Shown: positions 43,807 through 53,076 of the stretch, piece by piece
Layout: every line of letters starts with the position of its first letter
How positions within the stretch are numbered: position 1 is the stretch's first letter
From: Paenibacillus agilis
GTDB taxonomy: Bacteria > Bacillota > Bacilli > Paenibacillales > Paenibacillaceae
DNA: 64,000 nt
Direction: 5' to 3'
NCBI RefSeq assembly: GCF_007786455.1
Contig: NZ_VNJK01000004.1
Coordinates: forward strand, 1-64,000
The notes under the pieces: generated by a model
Seen by the model: the letters and a program-made list of their open reading frames with translations, nothing else
Databases searched by the model: none
Told to the model about the DNA's origin: nothing
Program-made: the position numbers and the translations under genes

Positions 43807-44694
43807 ATGAAGAAAAAAGCGCAAGCTAAACCCGATTGGATACGCATCAAGCTGACCACAGGTGAAAATTATTCCGAAATTAAGGATATGATGCGCAGTA
43901 AGACGCTGCATACGGTCTGTGAAGAAGCGCGCTGTCCCAACATATATGAGTGCTGGGCTAATCGTACTGCAACTTTCATGATTCTCGGCGATATTTGTAC
44001 ACGTGCATGTCGTTTCTGTGCGGTTAATACAGGGATGCCGACTGAACTGGATCTTCAAGAGCCAGAGCGTGTTGCAGAAGCAGCTGAGCAAATGCAATTG
44101 CGTCATTGTGTAATTACATCTGTTGCTCGTGATGATCTCCAAGATGGGGGCGCATCTATATTTGCAGGCTCCATTAAGGCGGTACGCGGTCGGTTGCCTT
44201 TGTGCTCCGTTGAGACTCTAATTCCTGATTTTATGGGTAACTGGGATGCATTGAAAGTCGTAATGGACGCCAAACCAGATATTTTGAACCATAATGTGGA
44301 AACAGTAGAACGTCTGTCGGATCGTGTGCGTGCGAAGGCGAAATACGAGCGTTCCTTAGAACTACTTCGTCGTGCTAAAGAAATGCAGCCTGATATTCCG
44401 ACTAAATCCAGTATTATGCTCGGGGTCGGAGAGGAATGGCACGAAATTCTTCAAACGATGGATGATTTGCGTGCAGTTAACTGTGATATCTTGACGATCG
44501 GTCAATATTTGCAGCCAACTCCTAAGCATTTGTTTGTAGAGAAATACTACACACCAGAACAATTTGCAGAGCTTAAAGTAGAGGGATTAAAGCGCGGCTT
44601 CAGTCATGTTGAGTCGGGACCGCTTGTACGCAGCTCCTATCATGCGCATGAGCAAGTTAAGTCAGCGCAGGAGAACGTAGCGGCCAAGGCGTAA
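43807..44694 (+). CDS. lipA: Lipoyl synthase
   Basis: This 295-residue radical-SAM enzyme inserts two sulphur atoms into protein-bound octanoate to form lipoate. It has the auxiliary cluster Cys motif [12 protein letters not shown] (about 39-50) and the radical-SAM cluster motif CTRACRFC (about 65-72). The C-terminal RSSYHAHE segment supplies the family's conserved RSSY, whose Ser ligates the auxiliary cluster. The start at 43807 follows agaaggtagtagaacttc. The neighbours lytH and yutD match the Bacillus order. Confidence 0.96.
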   Translation: MKKKAQAKPDWIRIKLTTGENYSEIKDMMRSKTLHTVCEEARCPNIYECWANRTATFMILGDICTRACRFCAVNTGMPTELDLQEPERVAEAAEQMQLRHCVITSVARDDLQDGGASIFAGSIKAVRGRLPLCSVETLIPDFMGNWDALKVVMDAKPDILNHNVETVERLSDRVRAKAKYERSLELLRRAKEMQPDIPTKSSIMLGVGEEWHEILQTMDDLRAVNCDILTIGQYLQPTPKHLFVEKYYTPEQFAELKVEGLKRGFSHVESGPLVRSSYHAHEQVKSAQENVAAKA

Positions 44695-44786
44695 CATAGA
44701 ACAATACAGCTATAGATGGTAGGACGCGCTTCGCCGTTATGCTGCGGGCGGGATCGCACTGCAGCTCGGAGAAGGAGGAATAGAAC

Positions 44787-45593
44787 GTGATTCATATCGG
44801 CGGGAGAACGTATGAGCTTGTTCATGAATATAGAAATGCGTGGAACCCAGATTTTTTCCGCGAACGATACAGCGAAGTTCTAGAGCGATATGACTATATA
44901 CTTGGTGATTGGGGCTACAATCAACTTCGGCTAAAGGGATTTTTTAAAGAAGGTCATCCGAAGGCGACGAAAGAGTCTGCAATTGCCAGTATGATGGATT
45001 ATGTAAATGAGTACTGTAATTTTGGTTGTGCTTATTTTGTCCTCGAACGAGTGGCTAATAAGGATGGACGTACAAATCCAGATTGGGCAGAACTCCCTAC
45101 AGAAGCAGAGCAGGAAGGCGCTGCAGCTTTGGAGGAAGTAAGGCTTGATGGTGATGGAGAAGCCAAGCCTGAAGGCATAAGCTTTCCAGCTCGCCCTTCC
45201 GTGAAGGAAGGGGAGGCGAATGAAGCAGCAGCTGCTGGAATGATGCCTAATCGTTCTAAGCGGCATGCTCGTCCTGAACGTCATGAGCGTAGTCGTAATC
45301 GTTATAATCGCTCAGCTCGTGAAGATAAGCCTCAACAAGGCCAAGCTCGACAGGATCAGAAGGAACGTGCGGAGAAAACGGATCATCTTGAGCGGAATGA
45401 GCGATCTGATCGCCCTGAACGCAATAAGCCGAATCGCAATCGTACTAAAGCTCGTTCGAAAGCTCAAGGCAATCCAAGCTCAGCAGACTCGAATAAGCCT
45501 AATAAGCCGAATAAAGATGGAGGCTCACGCCGTAATGGCAATGCTCATCGAGCTGCCCCTGATTCGCGCCCATCAAGTCCACCAACAACGTAA
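44787..45593 (+). CDS. yutD: YutD-family protein with long basic low-complexity tail
   Basis: This 268-residue protein has an N-terminal YutD domain (about 1-95, including RNAWNPDFFRERYSEVLERYD read in part, and NFGCAYFVLERV). The rest, about 100-268, is a disordered acidic and then very basic tail made of Arg/Asn/Lys/Pro/Glu-rich units such as HARPERHERSRNR and NRNRTKARSKAQ. Typical YutD proteins are about 100 residues, so the tail is a large addition; it could bind nucleic acid. The start follows agaaggaggaatagaac. Confidence 0.85.
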   Translation: MIHIGGRTYELVHEYRNAWNPDFFRERYSEVLERYDYILGDWGYNQLRLKGFFKEGHPKATKESAIASMMDYVNEYCNFGCAYFVLERVANKDGRTNPDWAELPTEAEQEGAAALEEVRLDGDGEAKPEGISFPARPSVKEGEANEAAAAGMMPNRSKRHARPERHERSRNRYNRSAREDKPQQGQARQDQKERAEKTDHLERNERSDRPERNKPNRNRTKARSKAQGNPSSADSNKPNKPNKDGGSRRNGNAHRAAPDSRPSSPPTT

Positions 45594-45608
45594 TGCAGTT
45601 ATCACATA

Positions 45609-45658
45609 GAAAGGGCTGTCCCTTGAGTAGTTATTACTACTTGAGGGACAGCCCTTTC
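45609..45658 (+). terminator. Bidirectional terminator between yutD and the NAD kinase gene
   Basis: A stem of about 24 pairs: gaaagggctgtccc pairs with gggacagccctttc, continued by ttgagtag with ctacttga. Confidence 0.94.
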
Positions 45659-45692
45659 GTGATTATAAGTGATATTCACATCATGGAATGAA

Positions 45693-46505
45693 TTACTCGT
45701 AGCCAAGAAATGCTTCACGTACACGATTCCAGAATGGGAATGGCCGGTAGCGAACAAAGGTTACCGTTTGATCGGACACCTGGCATCGGATGGAAGATAA
45801 ATTATCCACTGTCGAGTTCAGATGATCAATTGTTAAGAGCAAACGCTGCTCCTTGCGAGAGAAAATATCAAAATGATGATGCTTAGGCAACACGAGCGAA
45901 GAGCCTAACGTTCGGAATACTCTATTGTTTATAGAGGCAATTTCTGCTAATTGAATAGAAGCGATGGATGGATGAACCATCGCGCCGCCTAAACTTTTAT
46001 TGTATGCAGTACTTCCTGAAGGAGTAGATACGCAAATACCGTCGCCTCGGAACATTTCGAACAATTGGTCATTGATGTCGATCTGGGCTACAAGTGTTCC
46101 GTCTATTCCTTTTAAAGTAAATTCATTAAGTGCTGTATACCTGGTTGTTTCTTGATGATGTGTAGTCACAATAAGATCAATTAACGGATATTTGACGATC
46201 CTAGGCTGTAAGGTTTCTGCTTGATTGTGATTGCCCATTAGTTGAACGAGCAGTTCAATTTCGTCAGCTTTCCAATCCGCATAGAAGCCGAGATGCCCTG
46301 TATGAATACCGACGAAGGCAGTGCTGTTAAGCTGGTCAATATAGCGGTGGAAAGCTTGCAGCATCGTGCCGTCCCCGCCTATGGAAACAACGATGTCAGG
46401 CGACTCGTCATGATGAATTAATTGCTGTTCGGCTGCCAAATAATGAAATCGTTCTGTTAACTCGAGTGATAACTCATCTCCGCGATTCAAGATTGCGTAT
46501 TTCAA
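45693..46505 (-). CDS. nadK: NAD kinase
   Basis: This 270-residue enzyme phosphorylates NAD to NADP. It has the ATP-NAD kinase motif SIGGDGTMLQAF near residue 46 and the conserved STPSGSTAYNKSLGGA segment near 160. The first codon is TTG at 46505, behind aaaggagccaacgc. It resembles the second NAD kinase type of Firmicutes. It is convergent with yutD. Confidence 0.93.
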   Translation of the reverse strand: MKYAILNRGDELSLELTERFHYLAAEQQLIHHDESPDIVVSIGGDGTMLQAFHRYIDQLNSTAFVGIHTGHLGFYADWKADEIELLVQLMGNHNQAETLQPRIVKYPLIDLIVTTHHQETTRYTALNEFTLKGIDGTLVAQIDINDQLFEMFRGDGICVSTPSGSTAYNKSLGGAMVHPSIASIQLAEIASINNRVFRTLGSSLVLPKHHHFDIFSRKEQRLLLTIDHLNSTVDNLSSIRCQVSDQTVTFVRYRPFPFWNRVREAFLGYE

Positions 46506-46630
46506 AGCGTTGGCTCCTTTGTGTGATGTACATGTTTTTGAACGATTGTGTCCTCTTCGAAAATGAAGTTTCCAGTCATTTAGTCATCTTCATCTTAATA
46601 TGTCTTTCATAGGAAAACAATCGCCAACTT

Positions 46631-47884
46631 TTATCGCAATAAGCGAATAATGCGAACGATGCAGGACGCCAAGAGGAGTAGTGAGCCAATCCCTAGTATT
46701 AGGTATCCTCCCCATTGAAGGGAATGGACAACCCATGCCCAGGTAGTATGTGGTTCTAATTGAGTTGTTGGCAGTAAAAATGCTGACCATGCTGCTGAAT
46801 AAGGGGCAAGCCAAGGAAATAGCAAATAAGCAAACAATCCAGCAAGAATACCATGGATAAATCTTGCAATAAGAAATGGCGTATAGCGCAAATCCGATTC
46901 ATTTAGCAAACTGGCCACTTGAGCATGTACAGATAATCCTGCCCACGATACGATCCAAGCTGCTGCTGTAACTTGCATGCGCAAGTCAGCTCCTTCTGCG
47001 CTTCCAGCTGCTTTTGCCCCGAGCGTCACTTCAAATATACCGCCAGATAGTGCAGGGGCAAGCGATTCAGGCAAGTGCATCCATGATAATACAGTACGAA
47101 GCATATAATCCCATGCTTTCATGATGCCAGCAGAGCTGAGCAGTTCCATCATGACGGAGAAGAAAACGACAAGACCTCCCACCACCATCATTAATTTTAA
47201 GGAAGATTGGATGGCTTGTGTTAATAACGTTCCTAATGGCCGTCCATCCTGCAAGCGGGCTATATGCATCGCTCGAAAAGCTGTAATCCATATGGATGAT
47301 GAACGTGATACCAAATGGTCAGCTGTACGAGTGGATAAATGAGAAGTTGCTGAGGTCGGTGGTGTACGATAAGCATGGAACCGCATCATGATGCCAAGAA
47401 GCAGGCCAGCGCCATAATGAGCAATGGCAAGTGGTAAAGCAAGAGCAGGGCTTCCAAAGAACCCCACGGCAACAGCTCCTATTAAAAAGATCGGGTCCGA
47501 TGTGGTTGTGAATGAGACAAGTCGTTCTCCTTCCTCGCGCGTAAGCAGTCCCTCAGATCGGAGTCGGGTCGTCAGCTTTGCACCTACAGGATAACCAGAA
47601 GCGTATCCCATCGCTACGACGAATCCACCTACCCCTGGTACACGAAACAGCGGTCGCATAATCGGATCCAACAGCGCGCCTATTCCATGGACAATGCCGA
47701 AACCGAGCAATGCTTCCGATATAATGAAAAATGGAAGTAAAGAAGGGAAGAGCACGTCCCACCATATACCTACTCCACGTAAGGCCGCTTGCAGAATAGA
47801 TGCCGGATATTGCAACATAAGGGCGAATATTGCGCTTAATAGTATAAAGCGGACAATAATCCCTATCTTATTGTACCAAGGCAT
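46631..47884 (-). CDS. ylbJ: Sporulation integral membrane protein YlbJ
   Basis: This 417-residue protein has about ten predicted helices and two nucleoside-transporter-like gate domains, with YASGYPVGAKLTTRL near residues 95-109 and GGIFEVTLGAKAAG near 280. Such proteins are sigma-E dependent and needed for spore cortex formation in Bacillus. I chose the ATG at 47884 behind cggagggagagcattt; a longer frame to 47965 lacks such a site. Confidence 0.88.
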   Translation of the reverse strand: MPWYNKIGIIVRFILLSAIFALMLQYPASILQAALRGVGIWWDVLFPSLLPFFIISEALLGFGIVHGIGALLDPIMRPLFRVPGVGGFVVAMGYASGYPVGAKLTTRLRSEGLLTREEGERLVSFTTTSDPIFLIGAVAVGFFGSPALALPLAIAHYGAGLLLGIMMRFHAYRTPPTSATSHLSTRTADHLVSRSSSIWITAFRAMHIARLQDGRPLGTLLTQAIQSSLKLMMVVGGLVVFFSVMMELLSSAGIMKAWDYMLRTVLSWMHLPESLAPALSGGIFEVTLGAKAAGSAEGADLRMQVTAAAWIVSWAGLSVHAQVASLLNESDLRYTPFLIARFIHGILAGLFAYLLFPWLAPYSAAWSAFLLPTTQLEPHTTWAWVVHSLQWGGYLILGIGSLLLLASCIVRIIRLLR

Positions 47885-48117
47885 AAATGCTCTCCCTCCG
47901 CGCACCGTAAGGATGTCTGGGACAAGAGGTCCCAAAGGATCATATGAGCGGGATTGGACAAACATGACAATGGAAATAGGGCTTTGTAATCAAAATGTAA
48001 AGAAACCGCTTGCATCTTTTAATATAAAAACGGCTATCCTTATGATACAATTTCATTAATTAATTGATGAAACGTTAAAGTAACCAAACTACATGTGGTT
48101 AAATAGGGGGGATTCGA

Positions 48118-48213
48118 ATGAGTATTATAGCTGGTATCTTTGTCTGCGCTTTCGTCTACGTCATTCGAGAGTCATTAATTAGTCCTGCTGAAGAAGAATG
48201 GAAATACTACTGA
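48118..48213 (+). CDS. 31-residue membrane-associated small peptide
   Basis: A short frame begins at ATG 48118 behind aggggggattcga. It encodes a peptide with a hydrophobic helix (IIAGIFVCAFVYVI, residues 3-16) and an acidic tail (ESLISPAEEEWKYY). A strong terminator follows 8 bases after the stop. A good start signal, clear amphipathic design and a private terminator make it likely to be expressed. I do not recognise it. Confidence 0.65.
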   Translation: MSIIAGIFVCAFVYVIRESLISPAEEEWKYY

Positions 48214-48221
48214 TAACCATG

Positions 48222-48251
48222 ACGCCGAACACACCGTTCGGCGTTTTTTTG
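48222..48251 (+). terminator. Intrinsic terminator of the 31-residue peptide gene
   Basis: A 9-bp stem acgccgaac with gttcggcgt is followed by seven T. Confidence 0.93.
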
Positions 48252-48303
48252 TGTTATAATGAGCCGAAACTTATGGTCACTTTATAGAAAGATAGGTGAG
48301 AAA

Positions 48304-48684
48304 GTGGAGCGTTATCAAGGTACGATATATGAAGCATTAGGAGGAGAATCGGTACTTCGCCAAGTGGTGGAGGCATTCTATCCTAAAGTACAAGCACATC
48401 CATTAATTGGGCCATTGTTCCCTGAAAATATTGATCCTGTTGTAGAGAAACAAATATTATTTTTGACTCAATTTTTTGGCGGTCCTGCCGTTTATTCGGA
48501 ACTATATGGACATCCAATGATGCGAGCTCGGCATCTTCCATTTCCAATTACTCCGAAGCATGCAGATGCGTGGTTAAGTTGTATGGAAGCTGCTATGCAA
48601 GAAGTGAATATTGATCCGGAGCTTTCGCAAGTTATTATTCAACGTTTGCGAGGTCCAGCATATCACTTTGTTAATCAACCTTAG
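48304..48684 (+). CDS. Truncated haemoglobin, group II (TrHbO/YjbI type)
   Basis: This protein of about 126 residues has the group II marks FLTQFFGGPAVYSE, YGHPMMRARHLPFPI (proximal His in the RARH stretch) and the conserved Trp in HADAWLSCM. It binds oxygen or NO through haem in the cytoplasm. I chose the GTG at 48304 behind gataggtgag. An in-frame ATG at 48259 lies on a TATAAT box (48257 region) and would be upstream of transcription. The DUF2225 gene follows. Confidence 0.88.
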   Translation: MERYQGTIYEALGGESVLRQVVEAFYPKVQAHPLIGPLFPENIDPVVEKQILFLTQFFGGPAVYSELYGHPMMRARHLPFPITPKHADAWLSCMEAAMQEVNIDPELSQVIIQRLRGPAYHFVNQP

Positions 48685-48716
48685 TCAGTCAACAAATAAG
48701 AGGGGGCATATTGTAA

Positions 48717-49451
48717 ATGAATTCCTCGGTTGAAGTTGAGCCCTTATATCAAATTGATGTTCGATGTCCTCAATGCGACATACCTTATCGAACATCAAGA
48801 GTTCGCTCCCGATTTAAGCATGCGAAGCAAGTGGATAGTGACTTCTGTCAACACTATACAAATGAGCGCTATAATCCTGACTATTATGTGGTTTATGTAT
48901 GTTCTCATTGTGGTTGTGCGACGACGGAGAATAGTAAGAAGCAATGGACGGACAAGCAGAAATTGCAGTTTCAAGAACGGATCGGGAAGCAGTGGACTGC
49001 ACGTGATTATGGGGGAGAGCGGAGCTGGGAGACGGCTTTGCAAACTTACCAGCTGGCGGTACTTACCGCACAAACGATTCAGGAAAGCGACAGAGTGTTA
49101 GCAGGGTTGCTTCATCATACAGCATGGTTGTATCGGTATCGGAATAATACAGAACAAGAACTGCGTTATTTGAAGTTTGCCCTGCAGGCTTACGTATCTG
49201 TATTTGAAAAAGAAGCTGCTGAACTAAATGATGCTAAACTTATTTATATGATGGGTGAGCTGTATCGTCGTCTCGGTCAATATCAAGACGCTGCTAAATG
49301 CTTTGCAAGGCTCATTCATGACAAAAAAATTATGGATGCTGCAATGATTCGCGCAGCACGTGAGCAATGGGCAGTTATGCGTGAAGAGATGCAAGCGCAG
49401 AAATTAGAAACACCAGATGAAATGTTCCAAGAAAAGCGGATTGTATTGTAA
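48717..49451 (+). CDS. DUF2225-family zinc-ribbon/TPR protein
   Basis: This 244-residue protein begins with two Cys pairs, CPQC (near 18) and CSHCG (near 62), consistent with a zinc ribbon. From about residue 100 come helical repeats (FQERIGKQWTARDYGGERSWE, AGLLHHTAWLYRYRN, YMMGELYRRLGQYQDAAKCFA) of tetratricopeptide-like form. DUF2225 proteins are common in Firmicutes, without a firm function. The start follows aagagggggcatattgta. It is probably in one unit with the truncated haemoglobin gene. Confidence 0.85.
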   Translation: MNSSVEVEPLYQIDVRCPQCDIPYRTSRVRSRFKHAKQVDSDFCQHYTNERYNPDYYVVYVCSHCGCATTENSKKQWTDKQKLQFQERIGKQWTARDYGGERSWETALQTYQLAVLTAQTIQESDRVLAGLLHHTAWLYRYRNNTEQELRYLKFALQAYVSVFEKEAAELNDAKLIYMMGELYRRLGQYQDAAKCFARLIHDKKIMDAAMIRAAREQWAVMREEMQAQKLETPDEMFQEKRIVL

Positions 49452-49520
49452 GGCTCAGTCTTGAATGAATTGATCATAAGGAATTAATAAGAAGTTAAAT
49501 ATAAGTAGTTTAATGATAGG

Positions 49521-49569
49521 ACAAGCCATCCGATGTGCGCCGCAGCGTACTCAGGATGGCTTGTGTGTT
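49521..49569 (+). terminator. Bidirectional terminator
   Basis: The stem acaagccatcc pairs with ggatggcttgt around an inner hairpin, between convergent genes. Confidence 0.85.
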
Positions 49570-49572
49570 TTA

Positions 49573-50346
49573 TTAAACTTCTTTTTTGGCTTGGATAAGT
49601 GCGGATTGACCACGAAAACTAACAATTTGCTCCCTACTCGTTTGTATACGGAAATAATGTTTCGTCTCATACGGAGCTTCCAACATCAGTTGAGTGAGTT
49701 CTTGCCGAACTTGCTCAGATTGGCCCATGCGCTTAAACCATTCGTCAAATGCAAATGTTTTAGGGAACGTATACATGCTTTCGATCGTAAAGCCGATGGA
49801 CTCCAAAGAATGCATCCACTCCCCTTTCTTAAAGGCGCGGTTATGGCTAGGGTCTCTCTTCTTCTCAACAGTATTATAAAATTGATCAAGCAGGTCTGAT
49901 TCTGGTGCTACATTGTCGATGATTAACAGTCGACCGTTACGCTTAAGTACACGGTATGATTCTTGAATAAAGGAATGGACGTTAGGAAAATGGTGAGCGG
50001 CAATCCGACAGGTAACGATATCAAAGCTTTGATCTGCAAATGGCAGCTGCTCCGCATCGCCTTCTACAAACCGGACATGTTGATGTCCATTCCCTGTAAT
50101 AAAAGATTCTGCACTCGCAAGTATTTCGGGTGTCATATCATAAGCGATAATCTGCTTGGCGTAAGGTGCCAACGCATTGGCAACATGTCCGCCTCCCGTG
50201 GCAATGTCGAGCACAGAAGAATGATTTTCGCTTAATGCCAGCATGACGAGCAGATCTAAGTCTTTTCCTTTTGCGTGAGTTTGGCTTGAAACATATTTCG
50301 ATGCATGTTGACCGAATTGCTGCATAACTTGCTTTTTGATATCCAT
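49573..50346 (-). CDS. Class I SAM-dependent methyltransferase (UbiE/MenG-like)
   Basis: This 257-residue methyltransferase has motif I VLDIATGGGHVANAL near 41-55, the acidic residue of motif II in IIAYDMTPE, and the typical motif IDNVAPESD near 138 with the post-motif VYRVLKRNGRLLI. The substrate is not defined; the UbiE-like pattern with Asp/Asn-rich motif occurs also in non-quinone enzymes. The start is an ATG behind the sequence gagggggcgtatcc. Confidence 0.88.
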   Translation of the reverse strand: MDIKKQVMQQFGQHASKYVSSQTHAKGKDLDLLVMLALSENHSSVLDIATGGGHVANALAPYAKQIIAYDMTPEILASAESFITGNGHQHVRFVEGDAEQLPFADQSFDIVTCRIAAHHFPNVHSFIQESYRVLKRNGRLLIIDNVAPESDLLDQFYNTVEKKRDPSHNRAFKKGEWMHSLESIGFTIESMYTFPKTFAFDEWFKRMGQSEQVRQELTQLMLEAPYETKHYFRIQTSREQIVSFRGQSALIQAKKEV

Positions 50347-50525
50347 GGATACGCCCCCTCATTCGCGATGTTCCATTCTATGAAACTAAGTTTCATTATT
50401 ACAGTTGAATTATATCTAAAATGTTCCAATCATGTAAAGGGGAATTTTATTTTGCATAGCCATATTTTGTGCATGTTTCATTTGAAAGAATGAGCACCGC
50501 ACAAATGAGGGGCGAACGCACAAAA

Positions 50526-50557
50526 CCCCGGCGCTCTTGAGTAGAGTCAATCCGGGG
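50526..50557 (-). terminator. Intrinsic terminator of the Zn-ribbon/YycC-like operon (minus strand)
   Basis: Read on the minus strand, ccccgg pairs with ccgggg with an inner ttga/tcaa pairing, followed by ttttgt. Confidence 0.7.
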
Positions 50558-50637
50558 CAAAATGCTTTATGAATTCACATAATTAGATGTGATTGCTGAT
50601 TCATCCGTAATAGGATGGAATACTTAGTGCACAGTGA

Positions 50638-50877
50638 CTAAGGGATTCTAGGCAGCTTTTTATTAGCAAGCAAATAATCGCTATCCGCATCCACTATCGT
50701 TATACTGCTGTTACAGCAAGGGAATACGAGCAATCGCTTTTTGCCATCATGGATATCGGGCAGCTCGTCAGGACGGATCGACAATAGTACGTGCTTTTGA
50801 TGACAATAAGGGCATTGTTGCGCGTAGAGATCTCCCATTTGCTCGTCATAGGGAAGTGTATTTTCAAATGGAATCAT
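50638..50877 (-). CDS. Small zinc-ribbon-like protein
   Basis: This 79-residue protein was not recognised by name. A CPYCHQKH pair and a second CC (FPCCNSS) near residue 54 suggest a single zinc ribbon. It begins two bases behind the stop of the YycC-like gene, on the minus strand, and the binding site ggaggct lies within that gene's end, so the two are translationally coupled. Its length and Cys pairs suggest a protein- or RNA-binding accessory role, not established. Confidence 0.75.
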   Translation of the reverse strand: MIPFENTLPYDEQMGDLYAQQCPYCHQKHVLLSIRPDELPDIHDGKKRLLVFPCCNSSITIVDADSDYLLANKKLPRIP

Positions 50878-50879
50878 AC

Positions 50880-51056
50880 TTAAGCCTCCTTGCCGTCGAC
50901 TTTCTTTTCGGAGGAATGCTCCGACGATTGGGCAGCGATTTCCGCAAGTTTTTGCATCAAGATGTGCTGCGGCATATGCATCAATTGTTCGAGCGGGACA
51001 CCAAGTGCTTCAGACAGCTTAACAGCGGTGTCAGCTGATATTTGTAATGGTCTCAT
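50880..51056 (-). CDS. YycC-like small protein
   Basis: A frame of 58 codons begins at ATG 51056 behind aaggagatctaaat. It starts MRPLQISADTAVKLSEALGV and continues through QLMHMPQHILMQKLAEIAAQ. This pattern, with MRPLQIS at the start and MHMPQHIL near residue 26-33, is the one I associate with YycC-like proteins of Bacilli, whose function is unknown. The stop is followed two bases later by the start of the small zinc-ribbon gene, with which it forms an operon. Confidence 0.72.
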   Translation of the reverse strand: MRPLQISADTAVKLSEALGVPLEQLMHMPQHILMQKLAEIAAQSSEHSSEKKVDGKEA

Positions 51057-51267
51057 ATTTAGATCTCCTTCAAATAATATCTTTGTTGAACCTAGCAGGA
51101 CTGCGGGTGTAATATGGATTATAGTCTAGTTATACACGTTCAGCACCGAATTGACAAATCGGGAATTGCGCAATTCCGAATACAAATGAGTACAGCTAAG
51201 AATGGACAACATGAATCAATCGTTTCGTGCTGCTACAGTTATACCAATTCAGAAAGGTGTGTACATC

Positions 51268-53076
51268 GTGAAATTACCTCTACAGCAAACCTGGGACTTG
51301 GAAGTTATTTTCTCTGGAGGCTCTGAATCAGAAGAGCTTCAGCAATCTATGGCTCAATTGGAGAAAGACATGCAAGCGTTACATGAGACATTGAAGCAGT
51401 TTCCTGTCATTGAGACAACGGAGGACGTACATAAGCTTGCAGCAAACACGTTGGACATGCAGGGTATCTCAGCGCGAGCACATGAAGTGGGAAGCTTCAT
51501 CGGCTGCTTGACTTCGCAAGATGTGAAAGACAAGAAGGCGATTCAATTAACGGGACGTGTACAAAGCTTGCGTGCACAGCTAGTTACATTGAACACGTTG
51601 TTTGATGAGAAGTGGAGTGCGATGAACGATGATCTCTGGCAGCAGTACATTGCATTGCCGGACATGCAGGGGATTCAATTTCCGTTGAATGAACGTCGAG
51701 ATTGGGCACGTGAGAAGCTTTCTCCAGAGCAAGAAGCGCTAATCGGTGATCTATCTGTCGATGGTTACCATGCTTGGGGAGAGTTGTATAACCGCATCGT
51801 GTCACAAATTCGCATCGAGGTAGAGGATAACGGAGCTCAATTGCAATTGTCCGCAGGGCAAGCGCATAACCGACTTTCTCATCCTGTACGTGAAGTTCGT
51901 GAAGAGACATTCAAGTTGTGGGAAAAAGCTTGGTCTGATGAAGCTGACTTCTGTGCAGAATCGTTGAACCGTATTGGCGGCTTCCGTTTGAAGCTGTATG
52001 AACATCGTGGTTGGGACAATGTGCTGAAAGAACCTTTGGCTATTAACCGTATGTCTACGGACACATTGAACGCGATGTGGGATACGATTGTGAAGAACAA
52101 GCCTGCCTTTGTGAAGTATTTAGAGCGTAAGGCTAAGTTGCTAGGTGTAGAGCGTTTGTCTTGGTGCGATGTAGATGCTCCAATCGGCAGCACGCAGTCT
52201 AAGATTGGTTACGATGAAGGCGCACAAATGATTGTTGAGCAGTTCAATAAGTTCAGTGAGAAAATGGCGCAATTTTCTGAGCATGCCTTTGAAAATGGAT
52301 GGATCGAGGTAGAAGATCGCGCTGGCAAACGTCCAGGCGGTTTCTGCACAGGACTTCCAGTGAGCAAGCAAACTCGTATCTTTATGACCTATGCAGGTAC
52401 GCCATCTAATGTTTCAACGTTGGCACATGAGCTGGGTCATGGATACCATCAATTTGTGATGGATGATTTGCCAGAAATGGCGCAGAATTATGCGATGAAT
52501 GTGGCAGAGACGGCTTCTACCTTTGCTGAGATGATCGTTGCTGATTCAGCAGTGAAGCAAGCGAAGAATGAGGAAGAGAAGCTTTCTTTGATTGAAGACA
52601 AAATTCAGCGTTCTGTTGCATTCTTTATGAACATTCATGCACGCTTCTTGTTCGAAACACGCTTCTATGAAGAGCGCCGCAAAGGCTTGCTCTCTGTTGA
52701 GCAATTGAATGCACTTATGGAAGAAGCGCAGAAGGAAGCATATTGTGACTCGTTGTCATCGTATCATCCGCATTTCTGGGCGTCTAAATTGCACTTCTAT
52801 TTGACCGGTGTTCCATTCTACAACTTCCCGTATACGTTTGGCTACTTGTTCAGCACGGGCTTGTATGCACGCGCACAGGAAGAAGGAACAACGTTCGCGG
52901 CGAAGTATGATGACTTGCTGCGTGATACGGGCAGTATGACGGTAGAAGCTTTGGCTCAGAAGCATCTAGGTGTTGATTTAACACAAGCAGACTTCTGGCA
53001 AAGTGCAATTGACGTAACGGTGCAAGATATTGAGCAGTTTTTAGCGATGACAGATAATAAGGATGCAATAAAATAG
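51268..53076 (+). CDS. Oligoendopeptidase F-like M3 metallopeptidase
   Basis: This 602-residue cytoplasmic peptidase has the zinc motif HELGHGYH near residue 390 and a further helix with AETASTFAEMIV (family Glu ligand) about 25 residues later. The oligoendopeptidase N-terminal domain is also present. PepF enzymes cleave peptides of about 7-17 residues. I chose the GTG at 51268 because aaaggtg lies 8 bases upstream and the family begins KLPLQQTWDL; a longer frame begins at 51202. It overlaps the MFS gene by one base. Confidence 0.92.
   Translation: MKLPLQQTWDLEVIFSGGSESEELQQSMAQLEKDMQALHETLKQFPVIETTEDVHKLAANTLDMQGISARAHEVGSFIGCLTSQDVKDKKAIQLTGRVQSLRAQLVTLNTLFDEKWSAMNDDLWQQYIALPDMQGIQFPLNERRDWAREKLSPEQEALIGDLSVDGYHAWGELYNRIVSQIRIEVEDNGAQLQLSAGQAHNRLSHPVREVREETFKLWEKAWSDEADFCAESLNRIGGFRLKLYEHRGWDNVLKEPLAINRMSTDTLNAMWDTIVKNKPAFVKYLERKAKLLGVERLSWCDVDAPIGSTQSKIGYDEGAQMIVEQFNKFSEKMAQFSEHAFENGWIEVEDRAGKRPGGFCTGLPVSKQTRIFMTYAGTPSNVSTLAHELGHGYHQFVMDDLPEMAQNYAMNVAETASTFAEMIVADSAVKQAKNEEEKLSLIEDKIQRSVAFFMNIHARFLFETRFYEERRKGLLSVEQLNALMEEAQKEAYCDSLSSYHPHFWASKLHFYLTGVPFYNFPYTFGYLFSTGLYARAQEEGTTFAAKYDDLLRDTGSMTVEALAQKHLGVDLTQADFWQSAIDVTVQDIEQFLAMTDNKDAIK

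Noticed and set aside
48259-48303. Upstream ATG for the truncated haemoglobin at 48259
   Set aside because: It overlaps a TATAAT box just behind a terminator, so it would lie before transcription starts; a GTG at 48304 with a binding site fits the family length better.
51202-51267. Longer start of the oligoendopeptidase at 51202
   Set aside because: It would add 22 residues before the family start KLPLQQTWDL, and the better ribosome-binding site is in front of the GTG at 51268.
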